Below, piece after piece: positions 11,189-19,151 of a DNA stretch of 64,000 nucleotides. The DNA comes from Symsagittifera roscoffensis (taxonomy: Eukaryota; Xenacoelomorpha; Acoela; Convolutidae), in contig NC_087067.1 of the NCBI RefSeq assembly GCF_963678635.1, positions 29,746,403-29,810,402 of the forward strand. Direction: 5' to 3'. Below the pieces are notes generated by a model that saw nothing but the letters and a program-made list of their open reading frames with translations, ran no database searches and was not told where the DNA came from. Each line of letters starts with the position of its first letter. The stretch's first letter is position 1. Both the position numbers and the translations under genes were made by a program.

Positions 11189-11600
11189 TTTGTATGTTTG
11201 AGAAAAAATCTGCTCGACTTCTCACTGGTCTGGTTTTTCTTCGAATGGTTGTTTTTCTTTTTCGAGCCCCTACTGACCTTCTTCTTCGTAATCCATTCAT
11301 TGGTGTCTTTCGACGACGACGTCTACCACCACCGAGTTGTTTTCTTGCAGTTTTTGTGAAAGTGTTTTTCAATGCTTGTTTAGGAGACTTCTTTTTCATA
11401 GCGACATCAATTAGTTCTGGCGCTGCACTCATCAAAAGTTCTCTGCCCAGTTTTTTCGCAGCCGGTAGAATAACCCGTCGTGCAAACGGTATAGCAACAC
11501 GACCAATACCAGCAGCCAAAGCGCCAAATCCACTGCCGCGTTGTCGGTAGTGTCCAGAGAAATGAGGAAGTGAAGCTTGCTTTGCATAATATTGTTCCAT
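11178..11600 (-). CDS. pX-like basic core protein
   Basis: 140 residues, ATG at 11600. A short N-terminus carries a glycine-rich patch (RQRGSGFGALAAGIG), then an amphipathic stretch and a strongly basic C-terminal half with runs of arginine and lysine (GGGRRRRRK; RKRKTTIRRKTR). This layout matches the adintovirus proteins likened to adenovirus pX/pVI, which condense DNA or disturb membranes. The glycine-rich part may hold a protease cleavage site. It sits between penton and hexon, overlapping the hexon start by 11 bases. The role is inferred from composition and position. Confidence 0.7.
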   Translation of the reverse strand: MEQYYAKQASLPHFSGHYRQRGSGFGALAAGIGRVAIPFARRVILPAAKKLGRELLMSAAPELIDVAMKKKSPKQALKNTFTKTARKQLGGGRRRRRKTPMNGLRRRRSVGARKRKTTIRRKTRPVRSRADFFSNIQNDR

Positions 11601-11606
11601 TGGTTT

Positions 11607-12476
11607 TCAATCAAAGCGCTTGAATTTTAGAGTCAACACAACTTTACCAGTTCCTGCAAAGGGCACTAGTCTTCCAGTTTCTGTGCGCAACTGTACCGAT
11701 ATTGATTGTACAGATGAAGTGAATAATTTTTTGTAGTCTAAATTAGTGAAGTTTTTTCGATGATTAGGTTCAATGCTGCAGGCACTACCGTTTTTGATGC
11801 GTCTATTTGAATCAATGACGCGTAGCAATGGGGCCTTTGCATCACCAACAGTTTGGTATTGAATAATGTCAATATAGACAAAAATTAGACTTGTCCCACT
11901 TGATAAGTCATATGGGAAATGAGATTCGTACAGTTCGTTTCCCTCATAAGATGCATCGAAGGAGGGTATCATTTTGTAACCAATGTGATATTCACCGTTC
12001 TCATCAAGCTTTGCATTGTAGCCTAACAGACTGGGTATTTGGGGACTTGGGAATGAGATTCCTTCATTTGCGTTCATCCAAATACTCATGCTATTCGTGA
12101 TTTCTTGAGGACTCGCATCAAAATGAATTTTGTCTTTGAGTTTTGTTTTTATCTCATTAATCAATTGTTCTATAAAAGTGTACTCTCCTGATTTGATATA
12201 AACTTTTTCGCCATAGTAGGGTCTGGAAATTGTATTCCGATTGCCAGCGTTGGATTTACTGGCTACTACTTCGGATGCTCTGAAGTACGTAAATTCCTCA
12301 TCAGTAACATTGTTTAATTTTGTGGGGAAAATTATTTCTGAGAGAGCAACTCTCCAATCTCCGTCTAAAGCTATTTCTTCTTTACAAAAATTTCTAAAAC
12401 TGGCCAAAGTGTTGTCTGGGAAATAATCCATTGAAGCTGTTGAAATCAAATGTACAGTAAACTCATCACTGCCCAT
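11607..12476 (-). CDS. penton-like minor capsid protein
   Basis: Predicted single jelly-roll protein of the capsid vertices. 289 residues from the ATG at 12476; a longer frame to 12503 has only a TTG. The sequence is rich in alternating hydrophobic residues as expected for a beta sandwich, with the N-terminal pattern FTVHLISTASMDYFPDNT and a segment GDWRVALSEIIFP that recurs in Polinton minor capsid proteins. The first 11 bases overlap the integrase end. It belongs to the late block integrase-penton-pX-hexon-protease. No defects are seen. A decayed copy lies at 44975-45845. Confidence 0.8.
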   Translation of the reverse strand: MGSDEFTVHLISTASMDYFPDNTLASFRNFCKEEIALDGDWRVALSEIIFPTKLNNVTDEEFTYFRASEVVASKSNAGNRNTISRPYYGEKVYIKSGEYTFIEQLINEIKTKLKDKIHFDASPQEITNSMSIWMNANEGISFPSPQIPSLLGYNAKLDENGEYHIGYKMIPSFDASYEGNELYESHFPYDLSSGTSLIFVYIDIIQYQTVGDAKAPLLRVIDSNRRIKNGSACSIEPNHRKNFTNLDYKKLFTSSVQSISVQLRTETGRLVPFAGTGKVVLTLKFKRFD

Positions 12477-13227
12477 TTTCGTTATAATCAGCTTTGTTTC
12501 CAATTAAACTAAGTTCTTTTTCATAAAATTTTCCGCTGATTTCTTCCTTTTCCGCATCAATGAGACTGTATGTTGGAGGGTTTACAGTAGGAATGGCAAC
12601 TCTTTCAAAAACTTCGTCTGTAAAAATCTGCTTGTAACCTTTTCTAAAAGGCAAGTCAGTCTTCGCTATTCGAACATAGTCACCAACATAAAATTTTGGT
12701 TTCTGTACCAACTTCGATGAACTGTTTGCAATTAATGAAACTAAAGCAGGTACATGTTTTCTTGTGACCTTGTTTGGAGCCAATTTTGTTACTCTATTAA
12801 CGCGTGAGTTAATCGTTTGAACAAAACTTTGTAATTTTTCAATATAACTGTAAGTCCATTCAAACTCCAAGTATTTGTACATAATACTTTTCAGCGATCG
12901 AATGTTTCTTTCGGCAAACGCTGATTTTTTTTCACTGTGAGTATTGTATTTGATGATTTCTCGTTTAGTACATAACTTTTCGAACTCTCCTTTAAACTCG
13001 GTGCCTTTGTCAACCCAAACTTTTTTTGGTTGTTTTGTTTTGATCATTTTTTTGAAAGCTTCGGTTGTTTCCTTAGCATATTTGGTCTTCAGGGGTTCCA
13101 CTCGTAAGTAGCGAGAGAGGCAATCGACAGCAACTAACAAATATCGTACCCCTCGGTTATATTTAGCCAATTTATCAACATAAGCCAAGTCAAGAGACCA
13201 AATTTCGTTGATATCGTTAACAATCAC
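12466..13227 (-). pseudogene. retrovirus-type integrase, catalytic and C-terminal part
   Basis: Catalyses strand transfer of Polinton ends and would create the 6-bp duplications. The DDE triad is visible: WSLDLAYVDK, WVDKGTEF and FAERNIRS. The SH3/chromodomain-like C-terminus carries KFYVGDYVRIAKTDLPFRKGY. The N-terminal part lies in another frame (13217-13681). Two decayed copies, at 40140-40200 and 46560-46640, contain about 20 more bases at the join, so this copy carries a frameshifting deletion near 13238 inside a short AAA match. The open frame could still make a protein lacking the N-terminal domain. The break is inferred by comparison. Confidence 0.85.
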
Positions 13228-13681
13228 TTTTAGCCGAGGATATGTTTGTATGTGATGATTGAGATCTCAGAAATTTTTCAACTTTTTTTGGTGAGAGTTG
13301 ACTAGCATTTGTTAAATTTTTAACGCTACCAAATGCAGCTGGACCTTTCGTGTAGAGTAATTTGAGTTTCTTTTCTTCACTGATAGTAGGATTTCCATTC
13401 TTTTGTTGACGTCGTCGCAAACGATTCTTTACTGCTTTCATAGTTTTTATCATCGTCGTCATCGTCGTCGTTGGTGTTGGGGAAAAATTCTTTTTTCTGG
13501 GTTTTTCTTTTGTCTGATTGCTTGGTTCTGGGTTTGAGAGTTGTCGATCGAGTCTTCGAAGAGGAGGGTTTTGATCTCTTCGAGTACTCAGTTGTCGGGT
13601 TGTCGTCGGAGACGAAGGAGGAAGAAGTTGAGAAGGGCTTAGCTGCTTCGCTCTTAAGCGAGCGGAGAATCTGTTTGGCAT
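13217..13681 (-). pseudogene. integrase N-terminal segment, frame-shifted
   Basis: Frame of 154 residues from the ATG at 13681. After a long basic, proline/threonine-rich leader, the end carries the typical Polinton integrase N-terminal pattern: LYTKGPAAFGSVKNL, then SPKKVEKFLRSQSSHT. It then runs into a stop just after the 20-base deletion described for the catalytic part. The first 305 bases overlap the neighbouring conserved gene (13377-14327) in a different frame, so the true integrase start may be internal. The decayed copy near 46825-47007 keeps the same MPNRF-type opening. Confidence 0.65.
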
Positions 13682-14327
13682 AAGTGTTGGACACTAAGCT
13701 AGGATCAAGATTCAGTTCTTTCAAAATTTGTGGATAAAAAACACCCTCAAGTTTTTTTGTGTTTTGCTGTGTATCGTACAAAAAAGATTCAATTTTAACG
13801 AGTGTTGGTTTTCCTTGAATTAAAACATATCCGTCAACGTCTAAAGTCAAGGATTCAACTTTGAACAACTGCTTTAGCACGATGTTTGCCCTTTCCAATT
13901 TATTAGCTTCCAATAGCTCTTGAATGGATTCCATAACCTTTCGAAACACTTCAGCGGTTTTTCCATTACTTTTTTCATCGTTTTTTTCTGTTCTCTTTGA
14001 ACTTGTCTGCTGCAGTGAATTGTTTGATTCAAAATTTTTTTCTGCTTCATCATCACCGTCATCACTGAAATTAGTAAGTGCAGATAAATTTCTTTTTCGG
14101 TGCAGATTTGGTACTACATTATTAGGGGTTAAAGGAATAGGAGATGTTGGGTTTAATGGTGGTGGAGAGTCACGGCTGATATTTCGTTCTCGAAATCGTT
14201 GTATGTAATTGAGTTGAGATGATTTGTCGTTAATTAATGGATTATGAAGGATTTGAGATTGTGGTGCAGTTTTTTCATCTGGAGCATATGTTTTTCGAGG
14301 AATGAGGATGAATTCTTCAGCATACAT
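13377..14327 (-). CDS. conserved Polinton protein, unknown role
   Basis: 316 residues, ATG at 14327. The N-terminus EFILIPRKTYAP, followed by ILHNP and SSQLNYIQRFRE, resembles a family I recall from other Polintons next to the integrase. The middle holds a folded-looking domain (residues about 130-220; DGYVLIQGKPTLVKIESFL), and the C-terminal third is disordered and very charged, with a run of seven aspartates. Function is unknown; a virion or packaging role is possible from its place between ATPase and integrase genes. The last 305 bases overlap the integrase leader. Decayed copies lie at 40335-40575 and 46745-47230. Confidence 0.7.
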   Translation of the reverse strand: MYAEEFILIPRKTYAPDEKTAPQSQILHNPLINDKSSQLNYIQRFRERNISRDSPPPLNPTSPIPLTPNNVVPNLHRKRNLSALTNFSDDGDDEAEKNFESNNSLQQTSSKRTEKNDEKSNGKTAEVFRKVMESIQELLEANKLERANIVLKQLFKVESLTLDVDGYVLIQGKPTLVKIESFLYDTQQNTKKLEGVFYPQILKELNLDPSLVSNTYAKQILRSLKSEAAKPFSTSSSFVSDDNPTTEYSKRSKPSSSKTRSTTLKPRTKQSDKRKTQKKEFFPNTNDDDDDDDKNYESSKESFATTSTKEWKSYYQ

Positions 14328-14337
14328 GCCTGAGATT

Positions 14338-14628
14338 CTAGTTTTTCAAGTAAATGTAACACGATTCTCCGATTGATTTAACCAGTGAAATATTGTTTGC
14401 CAAAACTTTTCGTTTTTCTCGGATACTAAACTTAGGGTCAACAATTTTTCCAAATGGTATTTTCTTACTCTCGATGAAACTCTTGTTAGCTGGAACATGT
14501 CCCAGAAAAACATTTACAAAACAATCGCAAAGAAATCTAATAAAATTTGAATCAGCTTCTGTCAAAATTGATCTACAATGGCGACTATTGAGCACTTGCT
14601 TCAATATACATAATTCTTTCTCTTTCAT
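14338..14628 (-). CDS. small conserved Polinton protein
   Basis: 96 residues from the ATG at 14628; the frame opens 6 bases earlier at a TTG. Pattern: LKQVLNSRHCRSIL, then EADSNFIRFLCDCFVNVFLGHVP, then a basic stretch REKRKVLANN. I recognise this as a small family that often accompanies F54H12.2-type capsids in animal Polintons; its function is not known to me. The start overlaps the ATPase end by 44 bases. It is probably all-alpha and basic. Confidence 0.6.
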   Translation of the reverse strand: MKEKELCILKQVLNSRHCRSILTEADSNFIRFLCDCFVNVFLGHVPANKSFIESKKIPFGKIVDPKFSIREKRKVLANNISLVKSIGESCYIYLKN

Positions 14629-15277
14629 TTTCAAGAGATGTGATAACTGCTTTCGAGGATGGTAAATAGAAAATGGTTGGTGATGGTGGAACTATGTTTG
14701 ACGAATAACGAAGACATTCTGAAGTTTTGGGATCCAAGTCTATCAACAGATGACCAAAATCTTCTTTCGTTGCCAACTGATACGCATGACGGAGGAATTT
14801 TGCATTATTCAACTGTCTGCCTAAATAATCAATTTGTTGAATGTCTCGAGGTGATTTGAACAAAATTAAGTGAGTTGTATTCAAATCTATTGTACGTGAT
14901 TGCTTACTTTGCTGAAATAAATTGTGCTTGACATAAATAACATGAACATTTTTATGTCGGCCTGCTGTAGCTAATTTAACAAAATCTTTTTCATTAAAAA
15001 TTTCTTCACAGGTATCATCAAAGACAATCATACAATCCCGTAAGTTATTAACAATTTCAAAGCTGGATAATTTTATAAATTCAATATCAAATTTGTTGTG
15101 AGAAACAAAGGAACGGTATTTGGGTTGATCGTGAAGATAAAAATAAAATATCTTGTTATACGATGGATAGAATGTACCTTTGAGAAGCATTTGAAAAATT
15201 AAATCAGTTTTGCCAGATCCTGAGGGACCTGAAACGGACATAAACAGACGATCTTTTGTTGAAATGATCTTATTCAT
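14585..15277 (-). CDS. packaging ATPase, FtsK/HerA type
   Basis: Motor that pumps DNA into the capsid. 230 residues from the ATG at 15277, 2 bases after the membrane-protein stop; the upstream extension to 15337 has only TTG. Walker A is GPSGSGKTDL near residue 17 and Walker B is MIVFDDTCEE near residue 83. A downstream HVIYVKHNLFQQ segment fits the sensor/arginine-containing part of the A32-like family. Length fits Polinton ATPases. Partial copies of this gene recur many times at 37080-52870. Confidence 0.9.
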   Translation of the reverse strand: MNKIISTKDRLFMSVSGPSGSGKTDLIFQMLLKGTFYPSYNKIFYFYLHDQPKYRSFVSHNKFDIEFIKLSSFEIVNNLRDCMIVFDDTCEEIFNEKDFVKLATAGRHKNVHVIYVKHNLFQQSKQSRTIDLNTTHLILFKSPRDIQQIDYLGRQLNNAKFLRHAYQLATKEDFGHLLIDLDPKTSECLRYSSNIVPPSPTIFYLPSSKAVITSLENERERIMYIEASAQ

Positions 15278-15279
15278 TA

Positions 15280-15570
15280 TTATAACTTGGGATTGGGTAA
15301 CATGTAACCAACTGTACTGGATAGTATTGAAAGCCAAATGGCAGTCTCATCACAACTAAGGTTGTAAAAAGATAATTTTGAAATAGATAAAGAGAGCAAA
15401 ATGAAAATGAAACAGACTTGCGTGAAAAATACAACTTCTGCAGACGGAAGAGAAACAGAATTACAAAATTTCCAAGATCTGTTTTCGTGAGATAAAGACT
15501 TTTCGGCAACACCAATGTCAACAAAGTCGCAATCATTGTTCTCGACAGTGGTGGTTTCTTCAATTTCCAT
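15280..15570 (-). CDS. conserved single-pass membrane protein
   Basis: 96 residues from the ATG at 15570. An acidic N-terminus (EETTTVENNDCDFVDIG) is followed by PSAEVVFFTQVCFIFILLSL, one long hydrophobic segment, and a C-terminus ending SSTVGYMLPNPKL. The pattern of a membrane span followed by a GYxLPNPK end is one I associate with small Polinton proteins. It overlaps the preceding gene by 11 bases and ends 2 bases before the ATPase start. It may sit in a virion or assembly membrane. This is the best preserved gene in the decayed copies downstream. Confidence 0.65.
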   Translation of the reverse strand: MEIEETTTVENNDCDFVDIGVAEKSLSHENRSWKFCNSVSLPSAEVVFFTQVCFIFILLSLSISKLSFYNLSCDETAIWLSILSSTVGYMLPNPKL

Positions 15571-15856
15571 GTTTACCCGAAGACTTTTTTTGCTTATTTC
15601 TATCAAGGTTGATAGTTACAACTGCATACCAATCGCCTTTTTTTCTCTCTGATCTATTGCCGTTTGGTTTGTATTTTATTATATATCTTGCTATGTTTTT
15701 GTCTGTCAGAAGTATCCGAACAATTTTTTCTACGTTTCCGGTACTGATTTCGTCTAATAACTCTTTTGGTAAATTCTCACCTGTTAAACTCACATTTTGT
15801 GTGTTTTCTTTTGGCAAAAATATTTTTTTGAAATTTTGAATTTTCAAACACGACAT
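15560..15856 (-). CDS. small protein A of a paralogous pair
   Basis: 98 residues, ATG at 15856. No known domain recognised. The central part (LPKELLDEISTGNVEKIVRIL, then a KYKPNGN stretch) lines up with the protein coded at 15959-16258 (LPAELKELVKTDNVEEIHLV, then KFKSNCN). Both begin MS plus a basic segment and are nearly the same length. This suggests an old duplication. The end overlaps the membrane-protein start by 11 bases. Confidence 0.6.
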   Translation of the reverse strand: MSCLKIQNFKKIFLPKENTQNVSLTGENLPKELLDEISTGNVEKIVRILLTDKNIARYIIKYKPNGNRSERKKGDWYAVVTINLDRNKQKKSSGKHGN

Positions 15857-15958
15857 GTTAGCAACTAGTAATCACACAAGATCAAAAGAAAATGAAGACA
15901 ATCAATAAATATATTTATTATGATTCACAAAATTTGGCATATATATATATGTGATTCG
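15857..15958. other. short AT-rich spacer in the late block
   Basis: About 100 bases with an ATATATATATATG stretch. It is one of the few gaps in an otherwise tightly packed block and could carry a promoter for the genes from 15856 downward. No defined motif is claimed. Confidence 0.3.
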
Positions 15959-16258
15959 TCATTTCGGTTCAACAGGCAAATCAACTCCTCGTTCAATGAA
16001 GAAAAACTCATATTTTGTGAATTTGTCATGGTTACAATTAGATTTGAACTTTACAACAAAATGAGCAGCAACTCTGATAGTGGCTTGAACTAAATGTATT
16101 TCCTCAACGTTATCAGTTTTGACTAATTCTTTCAGTTCAGCTGGAAGCTGATGGTCATGCAAATGAATTTGTCTTCTCTCTCCCAGCTGAGGTTGCAGCC
16201 CTTCCAGGTTGAGATTGAACAACGGAATTGACTGGCGAAATTCCTGGAGTCTGGACAT
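15959..16258 (-). CDS. small protein B of a paralogous pair
   Basis: 99 residues from the ATG at 16258 (MSRLQEFRQS). It resembles the protein coded at 15560-15856 over the LP-EL ... NVE-I ... K-K-N core. It has no recognised domain. The start overlaps the preceding gene by about 100 bases. A decayed but largely open copy lies at 53544-53861, including the same start, which supports it as a real gene. Confidence 0.6.
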   Translation of the reverse strand: MSRLQEFRQSIPLFNLNLEGLQPQLGERRQIHLHDHQLPAELKELVKTDNVEEIHLVQATIRVAAHFVVKFKSNCNHDKFTKYEFFFIERGVDLPVEPK

Positions 16259-16499
16259 TGTACAGGTGAAAGTAGTCAAGAACTGTAAAAAACTTCCGTA
16301 AATTGTCGATTTCGATATCGTTCAGTGTAATTTGTTCGAGTTTTTGCAGGAGAGGTTTTCCTCGACAATCTAATATGCCTGTCCGCGTAAGAGTAACTTT
16401 AATTCTTGGTGTTAAATTGTTTTCAGGACTCTGATTAGTCATTGAAGCGTAAACCACCAAATTTGGAGATAAGGTTGTTTGCATCATTGGACAGTTCAT
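16155..16499 (-). CDS. small hypothetical Polinton protein
   Basis: 114 residues, ATG at 16499. Contains PRIKVTLTRTGILDCRGKPLLQ, then an acidic stretch and a low-complexity tail. No domain recognised. Both ends overlap neighbours (65 bases with the exonuclease-like gene, about 100 with small protein B). The sequence unique to this gene (16280-16434) is conserved in the decayed copy at 53880-54080, which argues for coding. Confidence 0.5.
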   Translation of the reverse strand: MNCPMMQTTLSPNLVVYASMTNQSPENNLTPRIKVTLTRTGILDCRGKPLLQKLEQITLNDIEIDNLRKFFTVLDYFHLYNVQTPGISPVNSVVQSQPGRAATSAGREKTNSFA

Positions 16500-17022
16500 T
16501 TTGTAACCAATCGAAAAAAACTTTGGATTTTCTACGGGTACAATGCTTTAATAATTGATGTGAGGGAAGTAAATGAGAATGTCGTTTGCAAATATGTTTT
16601 TCTTGACCCAATAACTGTTCAATCTTTGGGCAGCCAAAATCTTCCAAATTTGTCACGGGTAATTTCAAGTATTCAGCTAATAAAACAGATTTTTGTGTAC
16701 CTTTAGCAAAAAAATGGGAATTTGGGTTCCTCAAACGAATGCTGTCAAAAATTTGATCCAAGTATGAGTAAGGGTATTCACCTTCGTCCCAACGAAGCCC
16801 GTGTAGAAATTTAGATACCCAATTGTACGCTTTTTTCTCTTCTATTGATAAATTGTTGAATTGAACTGGTGGCAGAAAATGAATTGTATCAATTGTATTA
16901 GCAGAGCAAACGGAAAGTTCCTTTATGATCAAAGGTTTCTTGCCACATTTAAATCCTTCAATATCTAAAATAATGAGATGGTTGAAAAACAATTTTTTAG
17001 TTTTCTTTCTTTGGGTTAACAT
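16435..17022 (-). CDS. putative DEDD-type exonuclease (RNase H-like fold)
   Basis: 195 residues from the ATG at 17022. The opening LFFNHLIILDIEGFKCG, then IIKELSVC, resembles the exonuclease I strand with its D-x-E pair. Further on come FFAKGTQKSVLLAEYL, NLEDFGCPKIEQLL and a Cys/His-rich end (HICKRHSHLLPSHQLLKHC) followed by KVFFDWLQNEL. This order matches DnaQ-like proteins I recall from insect and spider mobile elements. The catalytic residues beyond DIE cannot be fixed by eye. It could act in DNA repair or end processing alongside PolB. A decayed copy lies at 49780-50430. Confidence 0.5.
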   Translation of the reverse strand: MLTQRKKTKKLFFNHLIILDIEGFKCGKKPLIIKELSVCSANTIDTIHFLPPVQFNNLSIEEKKAYNWVSKFLHGLRWDEGEYPYSYLDQIFDSIRLRNPNSHFFAKGTQKSVLLAEYLKLPVTNLEDFGCPKIEQLLGQEKHICKRHSHLLPSHQLLKHCTRRKSKVFFDWLQNELSNDANNLISKFGGLRFND

Positions 17023-17031
17023 GACTTTCAC

Positions 17032-17439
17032 TCAACATTCCAACAAACGAAATAACTTTGGTTTGAATGCTTTAAGAAATAAGCAAAACGCAATACCTGT
17101 CACGTGACCCAGGTAACAGTTTTTTATTGGACAAGGCAAAACATATGTGTACCCAGGACCGGTATGATTTTTTTCTTGCAAATATCCCGCTGCGTCATGC
17201 AATATAGCATGTATTCTAAGAAACTTGAAATGTTTCAAGTGTTTGTCGAGCGACGAATTGTCTATTCCAATTAAACCACCATATGGTCTGTTTTTCAAAA
17301 CAAAATCCAAATTAATATCAGCATCCAAATACAAACAAGTGGCTAAAAAATACTGAAATCTGACTGATTTGTCTGGATATTGTGATTTTAAGTCTATAAA
17401 AATTTCATGAATGAGTTTTAAATCGAAAGTTGAAATCAT
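17032..17439 (-). CDS. conserved hypothetical, GPGYTYVLPCPI family
   Basis: 135 residues from the ATG at 17439; the longer frame to 17490 opens only at TTG. Features: FQYFLATCLYLDADI near residue 30, ILHDAAGYL near 80, then GPGYTYVLPCPIKNCYLGHVTG. The HD plus cysteines recall a phospholipase A2-like centre, which some adintoviruses carry, but the CxxxHD order of PLA2 is not present, so I do not call it that. It ends 9 bases before the exonuclease-like gene. A decayed copy lies at 50440-50850. Confidence 0.5.
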   Translation of the reverse strand: MISTFDLKLIHEIFIDLKSQYPDKSVRFQYFLATCLYLDADINLDFVLKNRPYGGLIGIDNSSLDKHLKHFKFLRIHAILHDAAGYLQEKNHTGPGYTYVLPCPIKNCYLGHVTGIAFCLFLKAFKPKLFRLLEC

Positions 17440-17490
17440 GTTTACTGAACTCAATATAATAAAAAGGGAATAATGAAAAGTATGTATCAA

Positions 17491-18279
17491 TTAAAACTTA
17501 ACTTTCTCTTCAACAATAAATTTCACAAATAGCACATCAGTATCTACATCAAGTTTTCCATATCCACTTGTCAAAATATCCATTATTTTGCAAAAAGCGG
17601 CAGAATGGGGTCCATTAATTAAACTTTCAAATCTTTTCAAAGTTTCTGTATTCATCTCATCTGTTTGAACATGTCTGCTTTCTGTATGTTTCTTTGAAAC
17701 TGAAGTCGAAACTCTTACGGATTTGTTTGACGTCGACGATGCAGCAGGCGTAACTGTATTATCAATTCGTTTCTGTCCCCCAACGGCCGGAGATTTCTTG
17801 CAAACGTTTTGATTTGGTGAAGTTTGTTTCTTAGATGATGTTGCAGAAAGCAATAAATTGGGTAAACGTTTTTTGATTGCAGTGAAATCTAACAAATCGA
17901 GATTGGCTGCAACAGGTTGTGCTGAATAAGTGAGAGCTAGTTTAAGCTTGTCAAATAACTCACCGTTTCCTTTGACATCTTTAGCAGGAGAAACTAAGTA
18001 TTTGAAGCAAGTGAAAATACAAGGAACACTGAAACATTTTTGGGAAGGAAAAAATTGGTTTAATTGTTCCTCTGAATCTACTTGAATCAATATATGGTAA
18101 TGAATTTTTTTTTCATTCTCGACTGAAAAAGGGCAATATTCAGATTTGAAGTGGCTTCCAAAAACATAATTTTTAAAAGTAGATAAATTAGGAATTTTTT
18201 CAGTGATAACAAATTTGAAATTTGGTTGAAATTTTTTGAAATAATCAGGTAACACAACTTCGAACATAGCTTCTGCCAT
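17491..18279 (-). CDS. unknown protein with HUH-like motif
   Basis: 262 residues, ATG at 18279. Residues 1-105 look folded and include KKIHYHILIQVDSEEQL, a His-hydrophobic-His on a beta strand as in motif II of HUH nicking enzymes. The middle (about 150-210) is serine/threonine-rich and disordered, and the C-terminus (FCKIMDILTSGYGKLDVDTD) looks helical. No clear catalytic tyrosine motif was found, so endonuclease activity is only a suggestion. It lies between the PC4-like gene and the GPGY-family gene. A decayed copy lies at 50880-51600. Confidence 0.45.
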   Translation of the reverse strand: MAEAMFEVVLPDYFKKFQPNFKFVITEKIPNLSTFKNYVFGSHFKSEYCPFSVENEKKIHYHILIQVDSEEQLNQFFPSQKCFSVPCIFTCFKYLVSPAKDVKGNGELFDKLKLALTYSAQPVAANLDLLDFTAIKKRLPNLLLSATSSKKQTSPNQNVCKKSPAVGGQKRIDNTVTPAASSTSNKSVRVSTSVSKKHTESRHVQTDEMNTETLKRFESLINGPHSAAFCKIMDILTSGYGKLDVDTDVLFVKFIVEEKVKF

Positions 18280-18293
18280 TTTGTAAAGGAAAA

Positions 18294-18665
18294 TTAATTC
18301 GGGTCGTGCTTGAAATCCTTTGTGTTTGAGGAAAGTTGAGATTTCCTGGCTCGTTTACAGTTAGATTGTGGTTTGTCTTTGTTTTCAACAGTATCAGAAA
18401 TTTCACTTGTTTGCGCTCGGATTGACTTTCCCGACTTTAGTAATTTTGAAAATTCTTCGCTGCTTAAGGAAAGTCTTTGTACACATTCAAATTCAGCGCC
18501 TTCAGCTGCTTTTTTGAAAACTTTCAGGAATACATAAGTTCCAGTTTGGTCATATGTTTTCAATGTAGCACGCACTAGTCTTTTACTGTTTTCCGAAATA
18601 TCGAAATAGCAATCGCCAAAATCTTTATCTGCATCTGCTGTGGTGCTTGTTTTGGTTTTATTCAT
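18294..18665 (-). CDS. PC4-like single-strand DNA-binding protein
   Basis: 123 residues, ATG at 18665. The segment YFDISENSKRLVRATLKTYD, then TYVFLKVFKK and QRLSLSSEEFSKLLK, follows the PC4/Sub1 pattern (strands with R/K, then a loop ending in LS-xx-EFxxL before a helix). The C-terminus is basic and could be a nuclear signal. PC4-like proteins bind single-stranded DNA and act in transcription or replication. It is the first gene of the minus-strand block, facing the plus-strand genes across 18666-19151. Confidence 0.5.
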   Translation of the reverse strand: MNKTKTSTTADADKDFGDCYFDISENSKRLVRATLKTYDQTGTYVFLKVFKKAAEGAEFECVQRLSLSSEEFSKLLKSGKSIRAQTSEISDTVENKDKPQSNCKRARKSQLSSNTKDFKHDPN

Positions 18666-19151
18666 TGTAACGAGTAAATTTTCAAAGTAACTTGATTCAA
18701 AACTGAATAGAAAGAAATGAATGGTTCCGATTGATTGTATATGTCTGCAAAAGAAAGCGGCGTTGTATCTATTTTAATTTATATACACATGTAATTTATA
18801 TCGCAAAGATATTGGATTGCAATTTAGTTCACATGGATAAGTATTTTGTGCATGTACAACTGATAAGAATTTTAGTGGGTGTTAAAGGTCACAATGTTTA
18901 AACGTTATTTTTGATACAAGCTATTTGTTTGAATGCAATTTAGATAAACATAGAATACCACCCAAGGTAACATAAGTATTTTACACGCCCTCCCTTATTA
19001 AACCGATTAAAAACTACATAGGAGGTCTTGAAATTTCTAATTTTAGAAGAACCAATCCCTATTTTAATCTCTTGAGGCGTTTTCACAATTCATTTCAGTT
19101 TCATTTCTCTCCGCGTTACGTTTGTCATTTTCTTCCAACTTTTCTTCAAAA
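18666..19151. promoter_or_regulatory. divergent intergenic region, likely promoters both ways
   Basis: Separates the minus-strand structural block from the plus-strand small genes. It is AT-rich with several TATA-like stretches (for example TTTATATACACA near 18778). A two-way promoter role is inferred from gene layout only. Confidence 0.4.

Noticed and set aside
17032-17439. Phospholipase A2 domain in the GPGY-family protein
   Set aside because: An HD pair and cysteines are present, but the C-x-x-x-HD order and calcium loop of PLA2 are not.
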